From assembly GCF_034008635.1 (NCBI RefSeq), contig NZ_CP125378.1, positions 3,968,501-4,032,500 on the forward strand: 64,000 bases of DNA, given 5' to 3'. The stretch comes from Pseudomonas sp. P8_229. Lineage in GTDB: Bacteria > Pseudomonadota > Gammaproteobacteria > Pseudomonadales > Pseudomonadaceae. Numbering within the stretch: the first letter of the stretch is position 1; each line of letters opens with the position of its first letter. Position numbers and translations under genes: made by a program. The notes beneath the pieces were generated by a model. It saw nothing but the letters and a program-made list of their open reading frames with translations, did not search any database and was not told the origin of the DNA. Positions 36,498 through 47,702 of this stretch are shown piece by piece.

Positions 36498-36885
36498 ATG
36501 AGTTCTGCCTTGCACGAGCAGCCATACCTCGAAAGCTGGCGCTGGATGAGTCGCCAGATCCGTTGCGCGATGGATCCTGACGAACCGCGCCTGATCGAAC
36601 ATTACCTGGCCGAAGGCCGTTATCTCGCCTGCTGCACGGCGACGTCTCCCTGGAACATCGCTGAAACTTCCTTCCGTCTGCTACTCGACACGGCCACCGA
36701 CATCGCGTTGCCGTGGCACTGGCGCAGCCTCTGTCTTGATCAAGCCTGGCGCCCGTTGCGTGAAATGGAGCGCCTGTCGCGGTGCAACTGCCGGCTCCAG
36801 CGTTGGCAGCGCTACACCTGGCAGCTCGCCACCTGCGAACTGCTTCCCTCGATTCCTCTTATTGAATTAGTCCAAGGATTTACCG

Positions 36886-36905
<20 letters not shown>
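36498..36905 (+). CDS. fagA: FagA (Fur-associated gene A) protein
   Basis: A 135-residue protein rich in Trp, Arg and Cys (ESWRWMSRQIRCAMDPDEPR, YLACCTATSPWNIAETSFRL, LSRCNCRLQRWQRYTWQL), without signal peptide or membrane segment. It matches FagA, the first gene of the fagA-fumC-hyp-sodA operon described in P. aeruginosa. Molecular function is unknown. Expression is expected under iron starvation. The last 20 bases overlap the fumC start, indicating coupled translation. Confidence 0.9.
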
Positions 36906-38262
<1,357 letters not shown>

Positions 38263-38289
38263 ATCCCGCAACCGCTTTGGAGGTTCACC

Positions 38290-38730
38290 ATGGAGCACTG
38301 GAAACGCACGATCGAACGGGCCAATCGCTGCTTCATGCTCGGCGAGCTGATCGATGCCCGCGAGGCTTACCTGCAAGCCTTGGCCCTGGCGCAAGTGTTG
38401 TTCGAACGCTGGGCCGATGCTGACGAAGCGGTGGCGGCCTGCGTCATCTCCCACCACAACCTGGCGGATCTGCACTTGCGCCTGAACCAGCCGGAGGAAA
38501 GCGCCGAGTACCTCTGCGCGATCCATCATCGGCTGCTGGAGACCATGCAGGACGAGCGCTTGCGCCCGGCCCTGCGTGAAGCGGCGCTGCGCCAGAGTAG
38601 CAAGACCTACGTCGAGCTGCTGAGTTTCATCAGCGAGCACGGCGAATACCCGCGCACGCAACGCCTGCTGCACCCGGATACCGGCAATGCGCGCCGCGCG
38701 TCAGCCGCACATCACCATGGAGTTCACTGA
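38290..38730 (+). CDS. Hypothetical protein between fumC and sodA (TPR-like helical)
   Basis: A 146-residue protein that looks like two to three helical hairpins of TPR type ([40 protein letters not shown]). The tail AHHHGVH is histidine-rich. No signal peptide or catalytic motif. It corresponds in position to the gene between fumC1 and sodM in P. aeruginosa. A metal-related or sodA accessory role is only suggested by the operon. The stop is one base before the sodA ATG. Confidence 0.8.
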   Translation: MEHWKRTIERANRCFMLGELIDAREAYLQALALAQVLFERWADADEAVAACVISHHNLADLHLRLNQPEESAEYLCAIHHRLLETMQDERLRPALREAALRQSSKTYVELLSFISEHGEYPRTQRLLHPDTGNARRASAAHHHGVH

Positions 38731-38731
38731 A

Positions 38732-39343
38732 ATGGCTTTTACCTTGCCTGCCTTGCCGTACGCCTATGACGCCCTGGAACCGCATATCGATGCGCAAACC
38801 ATGGAAATTCACTACACCAAGCACCACCAGACCTATATCAACAACCTCAACGCGGCGGTCGAGGGCACTGAGTTTGCCGAGTGGCCGGTCGAGAAACTGG
38901 TCGCCAGCGTTCAGCAACTGCCGGAAAAACTTCGCGCCGCAGTGATCAACCAGGGCGGCGGACACGCCAACCATTCGCTGTTCTGGGAAGTCATGGTGCC
39001 CAACGGCGGCGGCAAGCCGGACGGTGCGCTGGCCATGGCGATCGATGCACAACTGGGCGGCCTCGACAGTTTCAAGGAAGCGTTCACTAAAGCCGCGCTG
39101 ACCCGTTTTGGCAGTGGTTGGGCCTGGCTCAGCGTGACGCCGGACAAGCAACTGGTGGTGGAAAGCAGCGGTAACCAGGACAGCCCGTTGATGAACGGTA
39201 ATACGCCGATTCTCGGTCTGGACGTCTGGGAGCACGCCTACTACCTGCGTTATCAGAACCGTCGGCCGGAGTACATCAACGCGTTCTACAACGTGATCAA
39301 TTGGCCGGAAGTCGCTGCGCGTTATCAGGCCGCACTGGTTTAA
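38732..39343 (+). CDS. sodA: Manganese superoxide dismutase
   Basis: A 203-residue cytoplasmic enzyme that converts superoxide to hydrogen peroxide and oxygen. Metal ligands are visible: His27 ([17 protein letters not shown]), the His in [11 protein letters not shown], and Asp and His in [19 protein letters not shown]. The [11 protein letters not shown] and SGWAWL patterns with the operon context favour Mn over Fe. ATG 38732 is one base after the previous stop, with GGAG upstream. Induction under low iron (Fur) is expected, when the Fe-dependent enzyme cannot be loaded. Confidence 0.95.
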   Translation: MAFTLPALPYAYDALEPHIDAQTMEIHYTKHHQTYINNLNAAVEGTEFAEWPVEKLVASVQQLPEKLRAAVINQGGGHANHSLFWEVMVPNGGGKPDGALAMAIDAQLGGLDSFKEAFTKAALTRFGSGWAWLSVTPDKQLVVESSGNQDSPLMNGNTPILGLDVWEHAYYLRYQNRRPEYINAFYNVINWPEVAARYQAALV

Positions 39344-39373
39344 GTCTTCTATAAAAACAATCCAAGGCAGGCT

Positions 39374-40267
39374 ATGGGCACTGAAACACTGGCGATCGGC
39401 GGTGGGCGCATGTTTCGTTACGCGGTCGGGTCGCTGTTGCTGCTGGCGGGCATGACCTTGCTGGCGGCGCACGGGCTGGAATGGCTGGATCTGGAGCCGA
39501 GGCTTTCCCGGGCGTTGCAAGGCGGGGCGATCTGCGCCCTCGGCACGGCGCTCGGGGCGGTGCCGGTGCTGGTGATCCGGCGCATGCCGCAGATGCTCAG
39601 CGATACTCTGCTGGGGTTTGGCGCCGGGGTGATGCTGGCCGCCACGGCGTTTTCGCTGATCGTGCCAGGCATCGCCGCCGCGCAAAGCCTGGGCATGACC
39701 CCGTGGGGCGCCAGTGGTCTGATCTGCCTGGGCATCATGCTCGGTGCGTTCGGCCTGTACCTGGTGGATCTGCGGTTGTCCGGCGCTTCACCGGAAATGC
39801 TTGTTGGCACCCTTGAGCACCCGGTGATTCCACCAAGAATCTGGCTGTTCGTCTTCGCGATCATTGCCCACAACATTCCCGAAGGCATGGCAGTCGGTGT
39901 GTCGGCCGGTGGTGGCATGGTCGACGCGGACAGTCTGGCGATGGGCATTGCCTTGCAGGATGTGCCGGAGGGGTTGGTGATTGCGCTGGTGCTGGTCGGG
40001 GCGGGGATGTCGCGGGTCAAGGCGTTCTTGATCGGCGCGGCGTCAGGTCTGGTCGAGCCGGTGTTTGCGTTGCTGTGTGCGTGGCTGGTCAGCCTGGCAG
40101 AGCTGTTACTGCCGTTGGGGCTGGCGCTGGCGGCGGGAGCGATGTTGCTGGTGGTGACTCATGAAGTGATCCCCGAGTCGCGACGCAATGGTCATGACAA
40201 GCTCGCCAGTCTTGGCTTGCTGATCGGCTTCTGTCTGATGATGGTGATGGATACAGCATTGGGCTGA
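39374..40267 (+). CDS. ZIP-family metal transporter
   Basis: A 297-residue inner-membrane protein with about eight helices of the ZIP (GufA/ZupT-like) family. The metal-site helices are clear: FAIIAHNIPEGMAVGVSAGG (HNIPEG) and ALQDVPEGLVIALVL (QDVPEG instead of HN). It probably imports divalent metals, and in this operon manganese for SodA is a logical guess; zinc or iron cannot be excluded. It is the last gene of the fagA operon, 30 bases after sodA. Confidence 0.85.
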   Translation: MGTETLAIGGGRMFRYAVGSLLLLAGMTLLAAHGLEWLDLEPRLSRALQGGAICALGTALGAVPVLVIRRMPQMLSDTLLGFGAGVMLAATAFSLIVPGIAAAQSLGMTPWGASGLICLGIMLGAFGLYLVDLRLSGASPEMLVGTLEHPVIPPRIWLFVFAIIAHNIPEGMAVGVSAGGGMVDADSLAMGIALQDVPEGLVIALVLVGAGMSRVKAFLIGAASGLVEPVFALLCAWLVSLAELLLPLGLALAAGAMLLVVTHEVIPESRRNGHDKLASLGLLIGFCLMMVMDTALG

Positions 40268-40275
40268 AGTTTAGA

Positions 40276-40298
40276 AAGGGAGCAAGCAAGCTCCCTCT
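40276..40298. terminator. Hairpin between the ZIP gene and convergent ptsO
   Basis: GGGAGC 40278-40283 pairs with GCTCCC 40290-40295, flanked by AGAAA and TCTCT. This is a modest bidirectional terminator between convergent operons. Confidence 0.65.
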
Positions 40299-40308
40299 CT
40301 ACACGGAG

Positions 40309-40584
40309 TCAACCACCTTCGTCGAAGTAGTTGTTGATCAACGCCACCAGTGCATCCAGCGCTTCCTGTTCCTGATGGCCTTCAGTACTCAGATAGATTT
40401 TCGTGCCCTTGCCGGCGGCGAGCATCATCATCGCCATGATGCTTTTGCCGTCCACCGTGGCTTCAGGGGTGCGACCCACTCTGATGGTGCAATCCGGGTA
40501 CTGGCCTGCCACGCCAACGAACTTGGCCGACGCGCGGGCGTGCAAGCCCAGTTTGTTGATGATTTCGATTTCCAGAGCAGGCAT
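40309..40584 (-). CDS. ptsO: Nitrogen-PTS phosphocarrier NPr
   Basis: A 91-residue HPr-like protein that relays phosphate from EI-Ntr to PtsN. His15 in KLGLHARASAKFVG is the phosphorylation site. Regulatory Ser near GKSIMAMMMLAA is conserved as in NPr. It is the last gene of the rpoN cluster, 15 bases after rapZ. Confidence 0.95.
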   Translation of the reverse strand: MPALEIEIINKLGLHARASAKFVGVAGQYPDCTIRVGRTPEATVDGKSIMAMMMLAAGKGTKIYLSTEGHQEQEALDALVALINNYFDEGG

Positions 40585-40599
40585 CGCGGTGTGAATCCT

Positions 40600-41457
40600 T
40601 TAAGTGAGGTCGCGGTGGCGAACCTGGACGTTCTTCAGGGTTTTCTGCAGGGCCTGACCCAGGCGTTCGGTCAGGTAAACGGAGCGGTGATGCCCGCCGG
40701 TGCAGCCAATGGCAATGGTGACGTAGGCGCGATTGCTCGCGGCAAAGCGCGGCAGCCATTTATTCAGGTAGCCGAAGATGTCCTGATACATCTCTTCGAC
40801 TTCCGGCTGCGCCGCCAGGTATTCGGCGACCGGTGCATCAAGACCCGATTGTGCGCGAAGTTCCGGCTTCCAGTACGGGTTGGGCAGGCAGCGTACGTCG
40901 AACACCAGATCGGCATCCACCGGCATGCCGCGCTTGAAGCCGAACGACTCGACCAGAAAGGCCGTACCCGGCTCCGGCTGGTTCAGCAGGCGCAGCTTGA
41001 TGGTGTCGCGCAACTGGTACAGATTCAGATTGGTGGTGTTGACCTTGAGGTCGGCCAGGTCGGCGATCGGGCCGAGCAGGGCGGTTTCGTCGTTGATTGC
41101 TTCGGCCAGCGAGCGATTGGCGGTACTCAGTGGATGGCGCCGACGGGTTTCCGAGAAACGCTTGAGCAGGGTTTCCTCATCGGCATCCAGATAGAGCACA
41201 TCGCACTGGATATGGCGGCTGCGGACTTCCTCCAAAAGCTCGGGGAAGCGCGACAAATGGCTTGGCAGGTTGCGGGCATCGATCGAGACGGCTACCAGCG
41301 GCTGGGCCAGCTCGGTGTGAACCAGAGCGCGCTCGGCCAATTCAGGCAGCAGGCCGGCCGGCAGGTTGTCGATGCAGTAGTAGCCGTTGTCCTCAAGGAC
41401 ATCCAGGGCGGTACTTTTACCCGAGCCGGAACGGCCGCTGACGATGATCAAACGCAT
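40600..41457 (-). CDS. rapZ: RNase adapter RapZ
   Basis: A 285-residue nucleotide-binding protein. The P-loop GRSGSGKST lies at residues 8-16. The C-terminal part has the conserved TCx[18 protein letters not shown]. In enteric bacteria RapZ targets GlmZ/GlmY sRNAs for RNase E cleavage to set amino-sugar synthesis. Whether pseudomonads have such sRNAs is not visible here. It starts 2 bases after ptsN. Confidence 0.93.
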   Translation of the reverse strand: MRLIIVSGRSGSGKSTALDVLEDNGYYCIDNLPAGLLPELAERALVHTELAQPLVAVSIDARNLPSHLSRFPELLEEVRSRHIQCDVLYLDADEETLLKRFSETRRRHPLSTANRSLAEAINDETALLGPIADLADLKVNTTNLNLYQLRDTIKLRLLNQPEPGTAFLVESFGFKRGMPVDADLVFDVRCLPNPYWKPELRAQSGLDAPVAEYLAAQPEVEEMYQDIFGYLNKWLPRFAASNRAYVTIAIGCTGGHHRSVYLTERLGQALQKTLKNVQVRHRDLT

Positions 41458-41459
41458 GA

Positions 41460-41924
41460 TTAATGACCGTTTTGCTCGCTCAGGACAACCTGATACAAGG
41501 CTTCGTTACTCGGTGCGCTGCGCAGTTTTTCGCGCACTTCCTTGCGATCGAGCATGCTGGCGATCTGGCGGAGTAATTCCAGGTGAGCATCGGTGGCCGC
41601 TTCCGGGACCAGCAGGACAAACAGCAGGTCAACCGGTGCGCCGTCGATTGCATCGAAATCGATGGGGGCGTCAAGGTGCATCAATGCGCTGATGGGCGCT
41701 TCGCAGCCTTTGAGACGACAGTGGGGAATGGCGATGCCGTTGCCGAAACCGGTAGAGCCGAGTTTTTCTCGGGCGATCAGCGCTTCGAAGACATCCTGCA
41801 TCTCCAGATCCGGCACTTCGCGGGCGATCAGGTTGGCAATCTGTTCGAGGGCTTTCTTTTTACTGCCGCCCGGCACGTTCACCAGGGAACGGCCGGGGGT
41901 CAGGATACTTTCAAGTCGGATCAT
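41460..41924 (-). CDS. ptsN: Nitrogen-PTS EIIA component PtsN
   Basis: A 154-residue EIIA-Ntr domain protein. The phospho-acceptor His68 is in [17 protein letters not shown]. It terminates the PtsP-PtsO-PtsN relay and controls potassium, carbon and storage metabolism through protein contacts. It lies between hpf and rapZ, part of the classic rpoN-linked cluster. Confidence 0.95.
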   Translation of the reverse strand: MIRLESILTPGRSLVNVPGGSKKKALEQIANLIAREVPDLEMQDVFEALIAREKLGSTGFGNGIAIPHCRLKGCEAPISALMHLDAPIDFDAIDGAPVDLLFVLLVPEAATDAHLELLRQIASMLDRKEVREKLRSAPSNEALYQVVLSEQNGH

Positions 41925-41936
41925 GGGTTGGGGGTG

Positions 41937-42245
41937 TTAACGACCTGTTGCGCCCTGGAGGAGGCTCTGGGTCTTTTCCTTATGCTTTTTGAGTTGGCGA
42001 TCCAGCTTGTCGGTCAGTGAGTCGATCGCAGCATACATGTCGGTATCTTCTGCGTTGGCGACCACTTCGCTGCCGGGAATATGCAAGGTGGCTTCGATTT
42101 TCTGCTTCAGTTTTTCGACACACATCGTGACTTGCACGTTGGTGATCTTGTCGAAATGGCGCTCCAATCGTTCGAGTTTCTCGTTGATGTAGGTGCGCAG
42201 CGGTTCGGTCACTTCCAGTTGGTGTCCACTGATGTTGACTTGCAT
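41937..42245 (-). CDS. hpf: Ribosome hibernation promoting factor, short form
   Basis: A 102-residue HPF/RaiA-fold protein that binds the 30S decoding channel and promotes 100S dimers in stationary phase. Seen: VNISGHQLEVTEPLRTYINE, HIPGSEVVANAEDTDMYAAI and the end DRQLKKHKEKTQSLL. ATG 42245 is followed by the standard MQVNISGHQ start. It is the second gene after rpoN. Confidence 0.95.
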   Translation of the reverse strand: MQVNISGHQLEVTEPLRTYINEKLERLERHFDKITNVQVTMCVEKLKQKIEATLHIPGSEVVANAEDTDMYAAIDSLTDKLDRQLKKHKEKTQSLLQGATGR

Positions 42246-42318
42246 ACAGCTTCTCCTTCGTTGCCAGTGCATAAAGCGGCAGGCTGGATAGCCTGCCACT
42301 GGAACGCTGTAACGTGGC

Positions 42319-43812
42319 TTACATCAACCGCTTGCGTTCGCTCGAAGGCGCGATCCCGAGGGATTCGCGGTACTTGGCGACGGTGCGGCGAGCCACCTGA
42401 ATGCCTTGTGCCTCCAGTAAACCAGCGATTTTGCTGTCACTCAACGGCTTTTTCTGATTTTCCGCTGCAACCAGTTTTTTGATGATCGCGCGGATCGCCG
42501 TGGACGAGCATTCGCCGCCTTCGGAGGTGCTGACGTGGCTGGAGAAAAAGTATTTCAGCTCATAAATACCGCGTGGGGTATGCATGAATTTCTGCGTGGT
42601 CACCCGGGAAATCGTCGATTCGTGCATGCCCACCGCCTCGGCGATGTCGTGCAGGACCAACGGCTTCATGGCCTCGTCGCCATATTCCAGGAAGCCGCGC
42701 TGGTGCTCGACGATCTGGGTGGCCACCTTCATCAGGGTTTCATTGCGGCTTTGCAGGCTTTTGATGAACCAGCGCGCTTCCTGCAGCTGATTGCGCATGA
42801 AGGTGTTGTCGGCGCTGGTGTCGGCACGGCGAACGAAACCGGCGTACTGAGCGTTGACCCGCAGGCGCGGCACCGATTCCTGGTTCAGTTCGACCAGCCA
42901 GCGTTCGTTGTCCTTGCGCACAATGACGTCGGGGACCACGTACTCGGCTTCGGTCGATTCGATCTGCGAACCCGGGCGCGGGTTGAGGCTTTGTACCAGT
43001 TCGATGATCTGGCGCAGCTCATCTTCCTTGAGCTTCATGCGCCGCATCAGTTGGCTGTAGTCGCGGCTGCCGAGCAGGTCGATGTAATCGCTGACCAGAC
43101 GCTTGGCTTCGTTCAGCCACGGGGTCTTGGCCGGCAGTTGGCGCAGTTGCAGCAGCAGGCATTCGCCGAGGTTGCGGGCGCCGATGCCGGCCGGTTCGAA
43201 CTGCTGGATGCGGTGCAGGACGGCTTCGATCTCGTCCAGCTCGATGTCGAGCTCCGGATCAAAGGCGTCGAGAATTTCTTGGAGGGTTTCGTCGAGGTAG
43301 CCCTGATTGTTGATGCAGTCGATCAGGGTCACGGCGATCAGGCGGTCGGTGTCGGACATCGGCGCCAGGTTCAATTGCCACAACAGATGGCTTTGCAGGC
43401 TTTCCCCGGCGGAGGTGCGGGTGGTGAAGTCCCACTCGTCATCATCGCTGCTGGGCAGGCTGCTGGCGCTGGTCTGGTAGACGTCTTCCCAGGCGGTATC
43501 GACGGGCAATTCGTTGGGGATGCGCTCGTTCCATTCGCCATCCTCCAGGTTGTCCACCGTCGGTGCGGTTTCCTGATAGGAGGGTTCCTGAATTTCGGTG
43601 TTGGGTTTTTGTTCGGCGTTGTCGGCCAAAGGATCGGAGTTGTCGAAGTCGTCGCCTTCTTCCTGGCGTTCGAGCATCGGATTGGATTCCAGGGCCTCCT
43701 GGATTTCCTGTTGCAGGTCCAGGGTCGACAATTGGAGCAGGCGGATGGCCTGTTGCAGCTGCGGTGTCATCGTCAGCTGCTGGCCCATTCTCAAGACTAG
43801 CGATGGTTTCAT
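42319..43812 (-). CDS. rpoN: RNA polymerase sigma-54 factor
   Basis: A 497-residue sigma-54. Region I, Gln-rich with [20 protein letters not shown], is followed by an acidic region II (about 50-120). The core-binding domain, the HTH ([19 protein letters not shown]) and the C-terminal RpoN box [10 protein letters not shown] complete it. It controls nitrogen, flagellar and many other genes with enhancer-binding activators. The start [17 protein letters not shown] is standard. Its upstream gap carries the 43-bp direct repeats described below. Confidence 0.97.
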   Translation of the reverse strand: MKPSLVLRMGQQLTMTPQLQQAIRLLQLSTLDLQQEIQEALESNPMLERQEEGDDFDNSDPLADNAEQKPNTEIQEPSYQETAPTVDNLEDGEWNERIPNELPVDTAWEDVYQTSASSLPSSDDDEWDFTTRTSAGESLQSHLLWQLNLAPMSDTDRLIAVTLIDCINNQGYLDETLQEILDAFDPELDIELDEIEAVLHRIQQFEPAGIGARNLGECLLLQLRQLPAKTPWLNEAKRLVSDYIDLLGSRDYSQLMRRMKLKEDELRQIIELVQSLNPRPGSQIESTEAEYVVPDVIVRKDNERWLVELNQESVPRLRVNAQYAGFVRRADTSADNTFMRNQLQEARWFIKSLQSRNETLMKVATQIVEHQRGFLEYGDEAMKPLVLHDIAEAVGMHESTISRVTTQKFMHTPRGIYELKYFFSSHVSTSEGGECSSTAIRAIIKKLVAAENQKKPLSDSKIAGLLEAQGIQVARRTVAKYRESLGIAPSSERKRLM

Positions 43813-43889
43813 GGCAGGGGCTTAACACCTTATTCGCCGGCGCACATGCGCCATCCACTACAGGGCGCCGAAGCGCCAAACTTAAGCAA

Positions 43890-43895
43890 ATTATA
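43890..43895 (-). promoter_or_regulatory. Possible rpoN -10 element
   Basis: TATAAT on the minus strand, about 78 bases upstream of the rpoN start. The -35 region would fall at the edge of the left copy of the 43-bp repeat and is a poor match to TTGACA. Confidence 0.35.
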
Positions 43896-43909
43896 TGCCT
43901 GAAACTGAA

Positions 43910-44040
43910 GTGTTTGCCTAGAGCGCTGTAACAATAAAAGCTTATAAAACTTTGTTGACGTATCGCCTCAAAGCGCGGTGAACATCTTTGAGGCGTCGTG
44001 TTTGCCTAGAGCGCTGTAACAATAAAAGCGTATAAAACTT
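43910..44040. repeat. 43-bp direct repeat flanking a hairpin, between lptB and rpoN
   Basis: Two copies of a 43-base sequence beginning GTGTTTGCCTAGAGCGCTGT, at 43910-43952 and 43998-44040, differ at one position (C-T versus C-G within AGCTTATAAAA/AGCGTATAAAA). Between them CGCCTCAAAG 43964-43973 pairs perfectly with CTTTGAGGCG 43986-43995. This fills most of the 276-base gap. The function is unknown. Confidence 0.85.
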
Positions 44041-44088
44041 CACTTCAACGCTACAGCACTCTGCCGGCTGGTCGAACTCAATCGCGCT

Positions 44089-44814
44089 TTAGAGGCGGAA
44101 CTCGTGGCCCAGGTACACTTCCTTGACCAGATCGTTGGCCAGGATAGTCGCGGAATCACCTTCGGCAATCAGTTGACCGTCGTTGACGATGTAGGCGGTT
44201 TCGCAGATATCCAGGGTCTCACGCACGTTGTGGTCGGTGATCAGTACGCCGATGCCCTTGGCCTTGAGGTGGTGGATGATCTGCTTGATATCGCCGACCG
44301 AGATCGGGTCGACACCGGCGAACGGTTCGTCGAGCAGGATGAATTTCGGTGCGGTGGCCAGGGCGCGGGCGATTTCCACGCGGCGGCGCTCACCACCGGA
44401 CAAACTCATGCCGAGGTTGTCGCGGATGTGGCTGATGTGGAATTCCTGCAGCAGGCTTTCCAGCTCCTTGCGACGACCGGCCTTGTCGAGTTCTTGACGG
44501 GTCTCGAGGATGGCCATGATGTTGTCGGCCACCGACAGCTTGCGGAAGATCGACGCTTCTTGCGGCAGATAGCCGATACCGGCCTTGGCGCGACCGTGCA
44601 TTGGCTGATGGCTGACGTCCAGATCATCGATCAGCACGCGGCCCTGATCGGCCTGCACCAGGCCGACGATCATGTAGAAGCACGTGGTCTTGCCGGCACC
44701 GTTCGGGCCGAGCAGGCCGACGATCTGGCCGCTGTCGATCGACAGGCTGACGTCACGCACAACCTGGCGGCTTTTATAGGCCTTGGCCAGGTGCTGGGCT
44801 TTCAGAGTTGCCAT
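44089..44814 (-). CDS. lptB: LPS export ABC transporter ATPase LptB
   Basis: A 241-residue ATPase powering LptB2FGC lipopolysaccharide extraction. Walker A is [10 protein letters not shown] (near 33-42), the signature [15 protein letters not shown] and Walker [15 protein letters not shown], with the switch His in [13 protein letters not shown]. The start ATG 44814 overlaps the lptA stop by one base. Confidence 0.97.
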   Translation of the reverse strand: MATLKAQHLAKAYKSRQVVRDVSLSIDSGQIVGLLGPNGAGKTTCFYMIVGLVQADQGRVLIDDLDVSHQPMHGRAKAGIGYLPQEASIFRKLSVADNIMAILETRQELDKAGRRKELESLLQEFHISHIRDNLGMSLSGGERRRVEIARALATAPKFILLDEPFAGVDPISVGDIKQIIHHLKAKGIGVLITDHNVRETLDICETAYIVNDGQLIAEGDSATILANDLVKEVYLGHEFRL

Positions 44815-45359
44815 TACTGGGCCTTCTCGTCGGTTTTCTTCTTCGGCTGGATCACCATGTCGATGCGCGGGCGCGTCTCGGTGACTTTATTGCCGGTAGC
44901 GCGGCCGGCGCTGGCCAGTTTTCTCACTGTGTCGTAGACAATTTTCTCGCCCAGGGTGGTGTTGTTGTCCTTGTCGACAACCTTGGCCTTGTCGATCAGC
45001 ACGACACGGTTTTGCGCGGCGTGGTACTGGATCGTCACGCCCCAGCCCTGTACAGGCTTGGTGTCACCCTGGGTCTGCAGTTGCTCGAAGTAGGCAAGGT
45101 TGCCCACCGAGGTCACCACGTCGATGTCGCCGGTCGGGGTGCGGGTGATGGTGACCGTGTTGCCTTTAACGATCATCGAACCCTGGGTGATGATCACATC
45201 ACCTTTATAGGTGGCGATGCCGTTCTTGTCGTCCAGTTGGGCGTCGTCGGCCTGGATGCGGATAGGTTGCTGCTGATCGTTCGGCAGAGCCCAGGCGCTC
45301 ACGCTTCCCAGTGCTGCGCCCAGACTGAGCAAAATAGGGAGGGTTTTAACGAGCCTCAT
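44814..45359 (-). CDS. lptA: Periplasmic LPS bridge protein LptA (LptH)
   Basis: A 181-residue OstA-fold protein forming the periplasmic LPS bridge between LptC and LptD; the Pseudomonas ortholog is often called LptH. The signal peptide ([24 protein letters not shown]) is cleaved before [12 protein letters not shown]. The jellyroll contains [21 protein letters not shown] lysine-rich tail ([11 protein letters not shown]) ends it. It overlaps lptC by 14 bases and lptB by 1. Confidence 0.94.
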   Translation of the reverse strand: MRLVKTLPILLSLGAALGSVSAWALPNDQQQPIRIQADDAQLDDKNGIATYKGDVIITQGSMIVKGNTVTITRTPTGDIDVVTSVGNLAYFEQLQTQGDTKPVQGWGVTIQYHAAQNRVVLIDKAKVVDKDNNTTLGEKIVYDTVRKLASAGRATGNKVTETRPRIDMVIQPKKKTDEKAQ

Positions 45360-45918
45360 ACTGTCCTCTTACGTTCGATTGCAGGTGTATCCTGCTTTCC
45401 TTCAAATACGCCTTCATTCCCACGCCAGTCGATACACCGCCAGCGCCGTCGATTCTAACGGGTTGCTCGGTCTGCGCATATTGCTGCTGAGGGAACACCG
45501 TCATGCGTGTGCTGGTGATCAGGGTGTCGCGGTTTTTTTCATCGGTGCGCTTGATACGTACCGAGTCGATCAGTTCTACCTGAGTTCCGTCAGGGTTCAC
45601 TTCGCCGCGCTCGCTGGTCACGTGCCACGGAAACTCGGTGCCGCGGAACATGTTCAGATCAGGTTTGGTGACCAGGGTCACGTCCGTCGCTTTCAGGTGC
45701 TCGGCCTTGTCGGACGTCATCTCGTACTGCAGCTTGCCGTCCGGCAGATATTGCAGGGTATGCGTATTGGTCGCGTACCAGTCGATGGCCGTGTCTTCAA
45801 CCTTGACCGGGGGTTTGTCGAGGAAGCGTTCCGGGCTGATGTTCCAGTAGCCGACCGCTGCAAACATTGCAGCGATGCAGCCGAACAGCAGGAAGTTGCG
45901 AAATTTTTTGCTAAACAT
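45346..45918 (-). CDS. lptC: LPS export inner-membrane protein LptC
   Basis: A 190-residue bitopic protein. The N-terminal helix FLLFGCIAAMFAAVGYW anchors it and the OstA-like periplasmic domain (YLPDGKLQYEMTSDKAEHLK, GEVNPDGTQVELIDSVRIKR) passes LPS to LptA. ATG 45918 gives the usual MFSKKFRN start. A GTG at 45930, overlapping the kdsC stop as GTGA, would add four residues and cannot be excluded. Confidence 0.92.
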   Translation of the reverse strand: MFSKKFRNFLLFGCIAAMFAAVGYWNISPERFLDKPPVKVEDTAIDWYATNTHTLQYLPDGKLQYEMTSDKAEHLKATDVTLVTKPDLNMFRGTEFPWHVTSERGEVNPDGTQVELIDSVRIKRTDEKNRDTLITSTRMTVFPQQQYAQTEQPVRIDGAGGVSTGVGMKAYLKESRIHLQSNVRGQYEAR

Positions 45919-45926
45919 GGCTTGGC

Positions 45927-46451
45927 TCACAGGTACGCGGCGTTGGCCGCATCGAGGCGGCCCTGGGCGCGCAGGATCAATTCGCAGAATTCGCGGGCGG
46001 CACCTTCGCCACCTCGGGCCCGAGTGACGCCATGGGCGTGCTCGCGCACGAAGTCGGCGGCATTGGCGACGGCCATGCCCAGACCTACGCGGCGGATCAC
46101 CGGCAGGTCAGGCAGGTCGTCACCGAGGTAGGCGACCTGTTCATAGCTTAGGCCCAGTTGCTGCAGAAGACCGTCCAGAACCACCAATTTGTCTTCGCGG
46201 CCCTGAAACAGGTGCGGGATGCCGAGGTTCTTCGCCCGGCGCTCGACCACTGGAGTCTTGCGGCCGCTGATGATGGCGGTTTCGACGCCGGCGTTCATCA
46301 GCATTTTGATGCCTTGGCCGTCGAGGGTGTTGAACGTCTTGAATTCGCTGCCGTCTTCAAGGAAGTACAGGCGCCCGTCGGTGAGCACACCGTCAACGTC
46401 GAACACTGCCAGTTTGATCGCTTTGCCGCGCTGCAGCAGATCGGTCGTCAT
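45927..46451 (-). CDS. kdsC: 3-deoxy-D-manno-octulosonate 8-phosphate phosphatase
   Basis: A 174-residue HAD-superfamily phosphatase (C0 type, tetrameric) that gives Kdo from Kdo-8-P. The nucleophile and acid Asp are in AVFDVDGVLTDGRLYF; motif II is IISGRKTPVVERRAKNLG and motif III/IV AYLGDDLPDLPVIRRVGLGMA. It lies between kdsD and lptC, with its start overlapping the kdsD stop by one base. Confidence 0.95.
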   Translation of the reverse strand: MTTDLLQRGKAIKLAVFDVDGVLTDGRLYFLEDGSEFKTFNTLDGQGIKMLMNAGVETAIISGRKTPVVERRAKNLGIPHLFQGREDKLVVLDGLLQQLGLSYEQVAYLGDDLPDLPVIRRVGLGMAVANAADFVREHAHGVTRARGGEGAAREFCELILRAQGRLDAANAAYL

Positions 46452-47425
46452 TACATCACTCCTGCACGCAGCAGATCGGAGAGGTTGAAGGCGCCGATCG
46501 GGCGATCTTCTTCGTCCACGACAACCAGTGCGTTGATTCGGTGGTCTTCCATGATTTTCAGCGCTTCGGCAGCGAGCATCTCCGGCCGTGCAGTCTTGCC
46601 GTGTGCGGTCATGACCTGGTCGATGGTGGCGCTACGGATGTCGATGCTGCGATCCAGCGTGCGACGCAAATCTCCGTCGGTGAAGATCCCGGCCAGTTTG
46701 CCGTCGGCTTCAAGGATCGCGGTCATGCCCAGGCCCTTGCGGGTCATTTCCATGAGTGCGTCCTTGAGCAGGGTGCCGCGCTGTACTTGCGGCAACTCCT
46801 GGCCGGCGTGCATGACGTTTTCCACTTTCAGCAGCAGGCGTCGGCCCAGTGCGCCGCCCGGGTGGGAAAATGCGAAATCTTCAGCGGTGAAGCCACGGGC
46901 TTCCAGCAGCGCCACGGCCAGGGCGTCGCCCATGACCAGCGCAGCGGTTGTCGAGGAAGTCGGCGCCAGATTCAGTGGGCAGGCTTCGTGCTCGACATGC
47001 ACGTTGAGGTTGACTTCGGCGGCCTTGGCCAGCGGCGACTGCGGGTTGCCAGTCAGGCTGATCAGCTGGATGCCCAGGCGTTTGATCAGTGGCAGCAGGG
47101 TGACGATTTCGTTGGTCGAGCCGGAGTTGGACAGGGCCAGGATCACGTCGTCGCGGGTGATCATGCCCATGTCACCATGGCTGGCTTCAGCCGGGTGGAC
47201 GAAAAACGCCGGGGTGCCGGTGCTGGCCAGAGTCGCGGCAATCTTGTTGCCAATGTGCCCGGACTTGCCCATGCCCACCACGACCACACGGCCCTTACTG
47301 GCCAGAATCATCTCGCAAGCGCGTACGAAATCGGCGTCGATATGGGGCAACAAGCCTTGTACGGCTTCCACTTCGAGGCGGATGGTGCGTTGTGCCGATT
47401 GAATCAGGTCGCTGGATTGGCTCAT
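46451..47425 (-). CDS. kdsD: D-arabinose 5-phosphate isomerase
   Basis: A 324-residue enzyme that isomerises ribulose 5-phosphate to arabinose 5-phosphate, the first committed step to Kdo. The SIS domain (GRVVVVGMGKSGHIGNKIAA, TPAFFVHPAEASHGDMGMI, SNSGSTNEI) is followed by two CBS domains (from about 205: MHAGQELPQVQRGTLLKDAL and the end LVVVDEEDRPIGAFNLSDLL). ATG 47425 gives the expected MSQSSDLIQ start. It heads kdsD-kdsC-lptC-lptA-lptB, divergent from mlaF. Confidence 0.96.
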   Translation of the reverse strand: MSQSSDLIQSAQRTIRLEVEAVQGLLPHIDADFVRACEMILASKGRVVVVGMGKSGHIGNKIAATLASTGTPAFFVHPAEASHGDMGMITRDDVILALSNSGSTNEIVTLLPLIKRLGIQLISLTGNPQSPLAKAAEVNLNVHVEHEACPLNLAPTSSTTAALVMGDALAVALLEARGFTAEDFAFSHPGGALGRRLLLKVENVMHAGQELPQVQRGTLLKDALMEMTRKGLGMTAILEADGKLAGIFTDGDLRRTLDRSIDIRSATIDQVMTAHGKTARPEMLAAEALKIMEDHRINALVVVDEEDRPIGAFNLSDLLRAGVM

Positions 47426-47702
47426 GTCAGAAATCGTATAGCCCGATGAAAAGGCGGCGATTATAGCGGTTATGTTGAAAAGCCTCACGCAAGTTCGTCG
47501 TGCTTTGTCATTCCTCGTAACCAAAACCCTGAAAAAGTGCCATCAGGCCTGTCATATCGCTGAACGTGGACGGGCATGGGCCTTGGGCGCTTGGCGTTTG
47601 CAGTGATATAGTTCGCCGCCAGTTCGGCCTGCCCGGGGGAGGTATGTGCTTTCCAAGGAAAGCCAGGCGTCCGAGTGAGAGGCTGCATCGCAAGGAGTTT
47701 AG

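Noticed and set aside
43910..44040. A two-repeat CRISPR remnant.
   Set aside because: There are only two copies, the intervening sequence is itself a hairpin, and no cas genes are present. The repeats are longer than usual and not palindromic.
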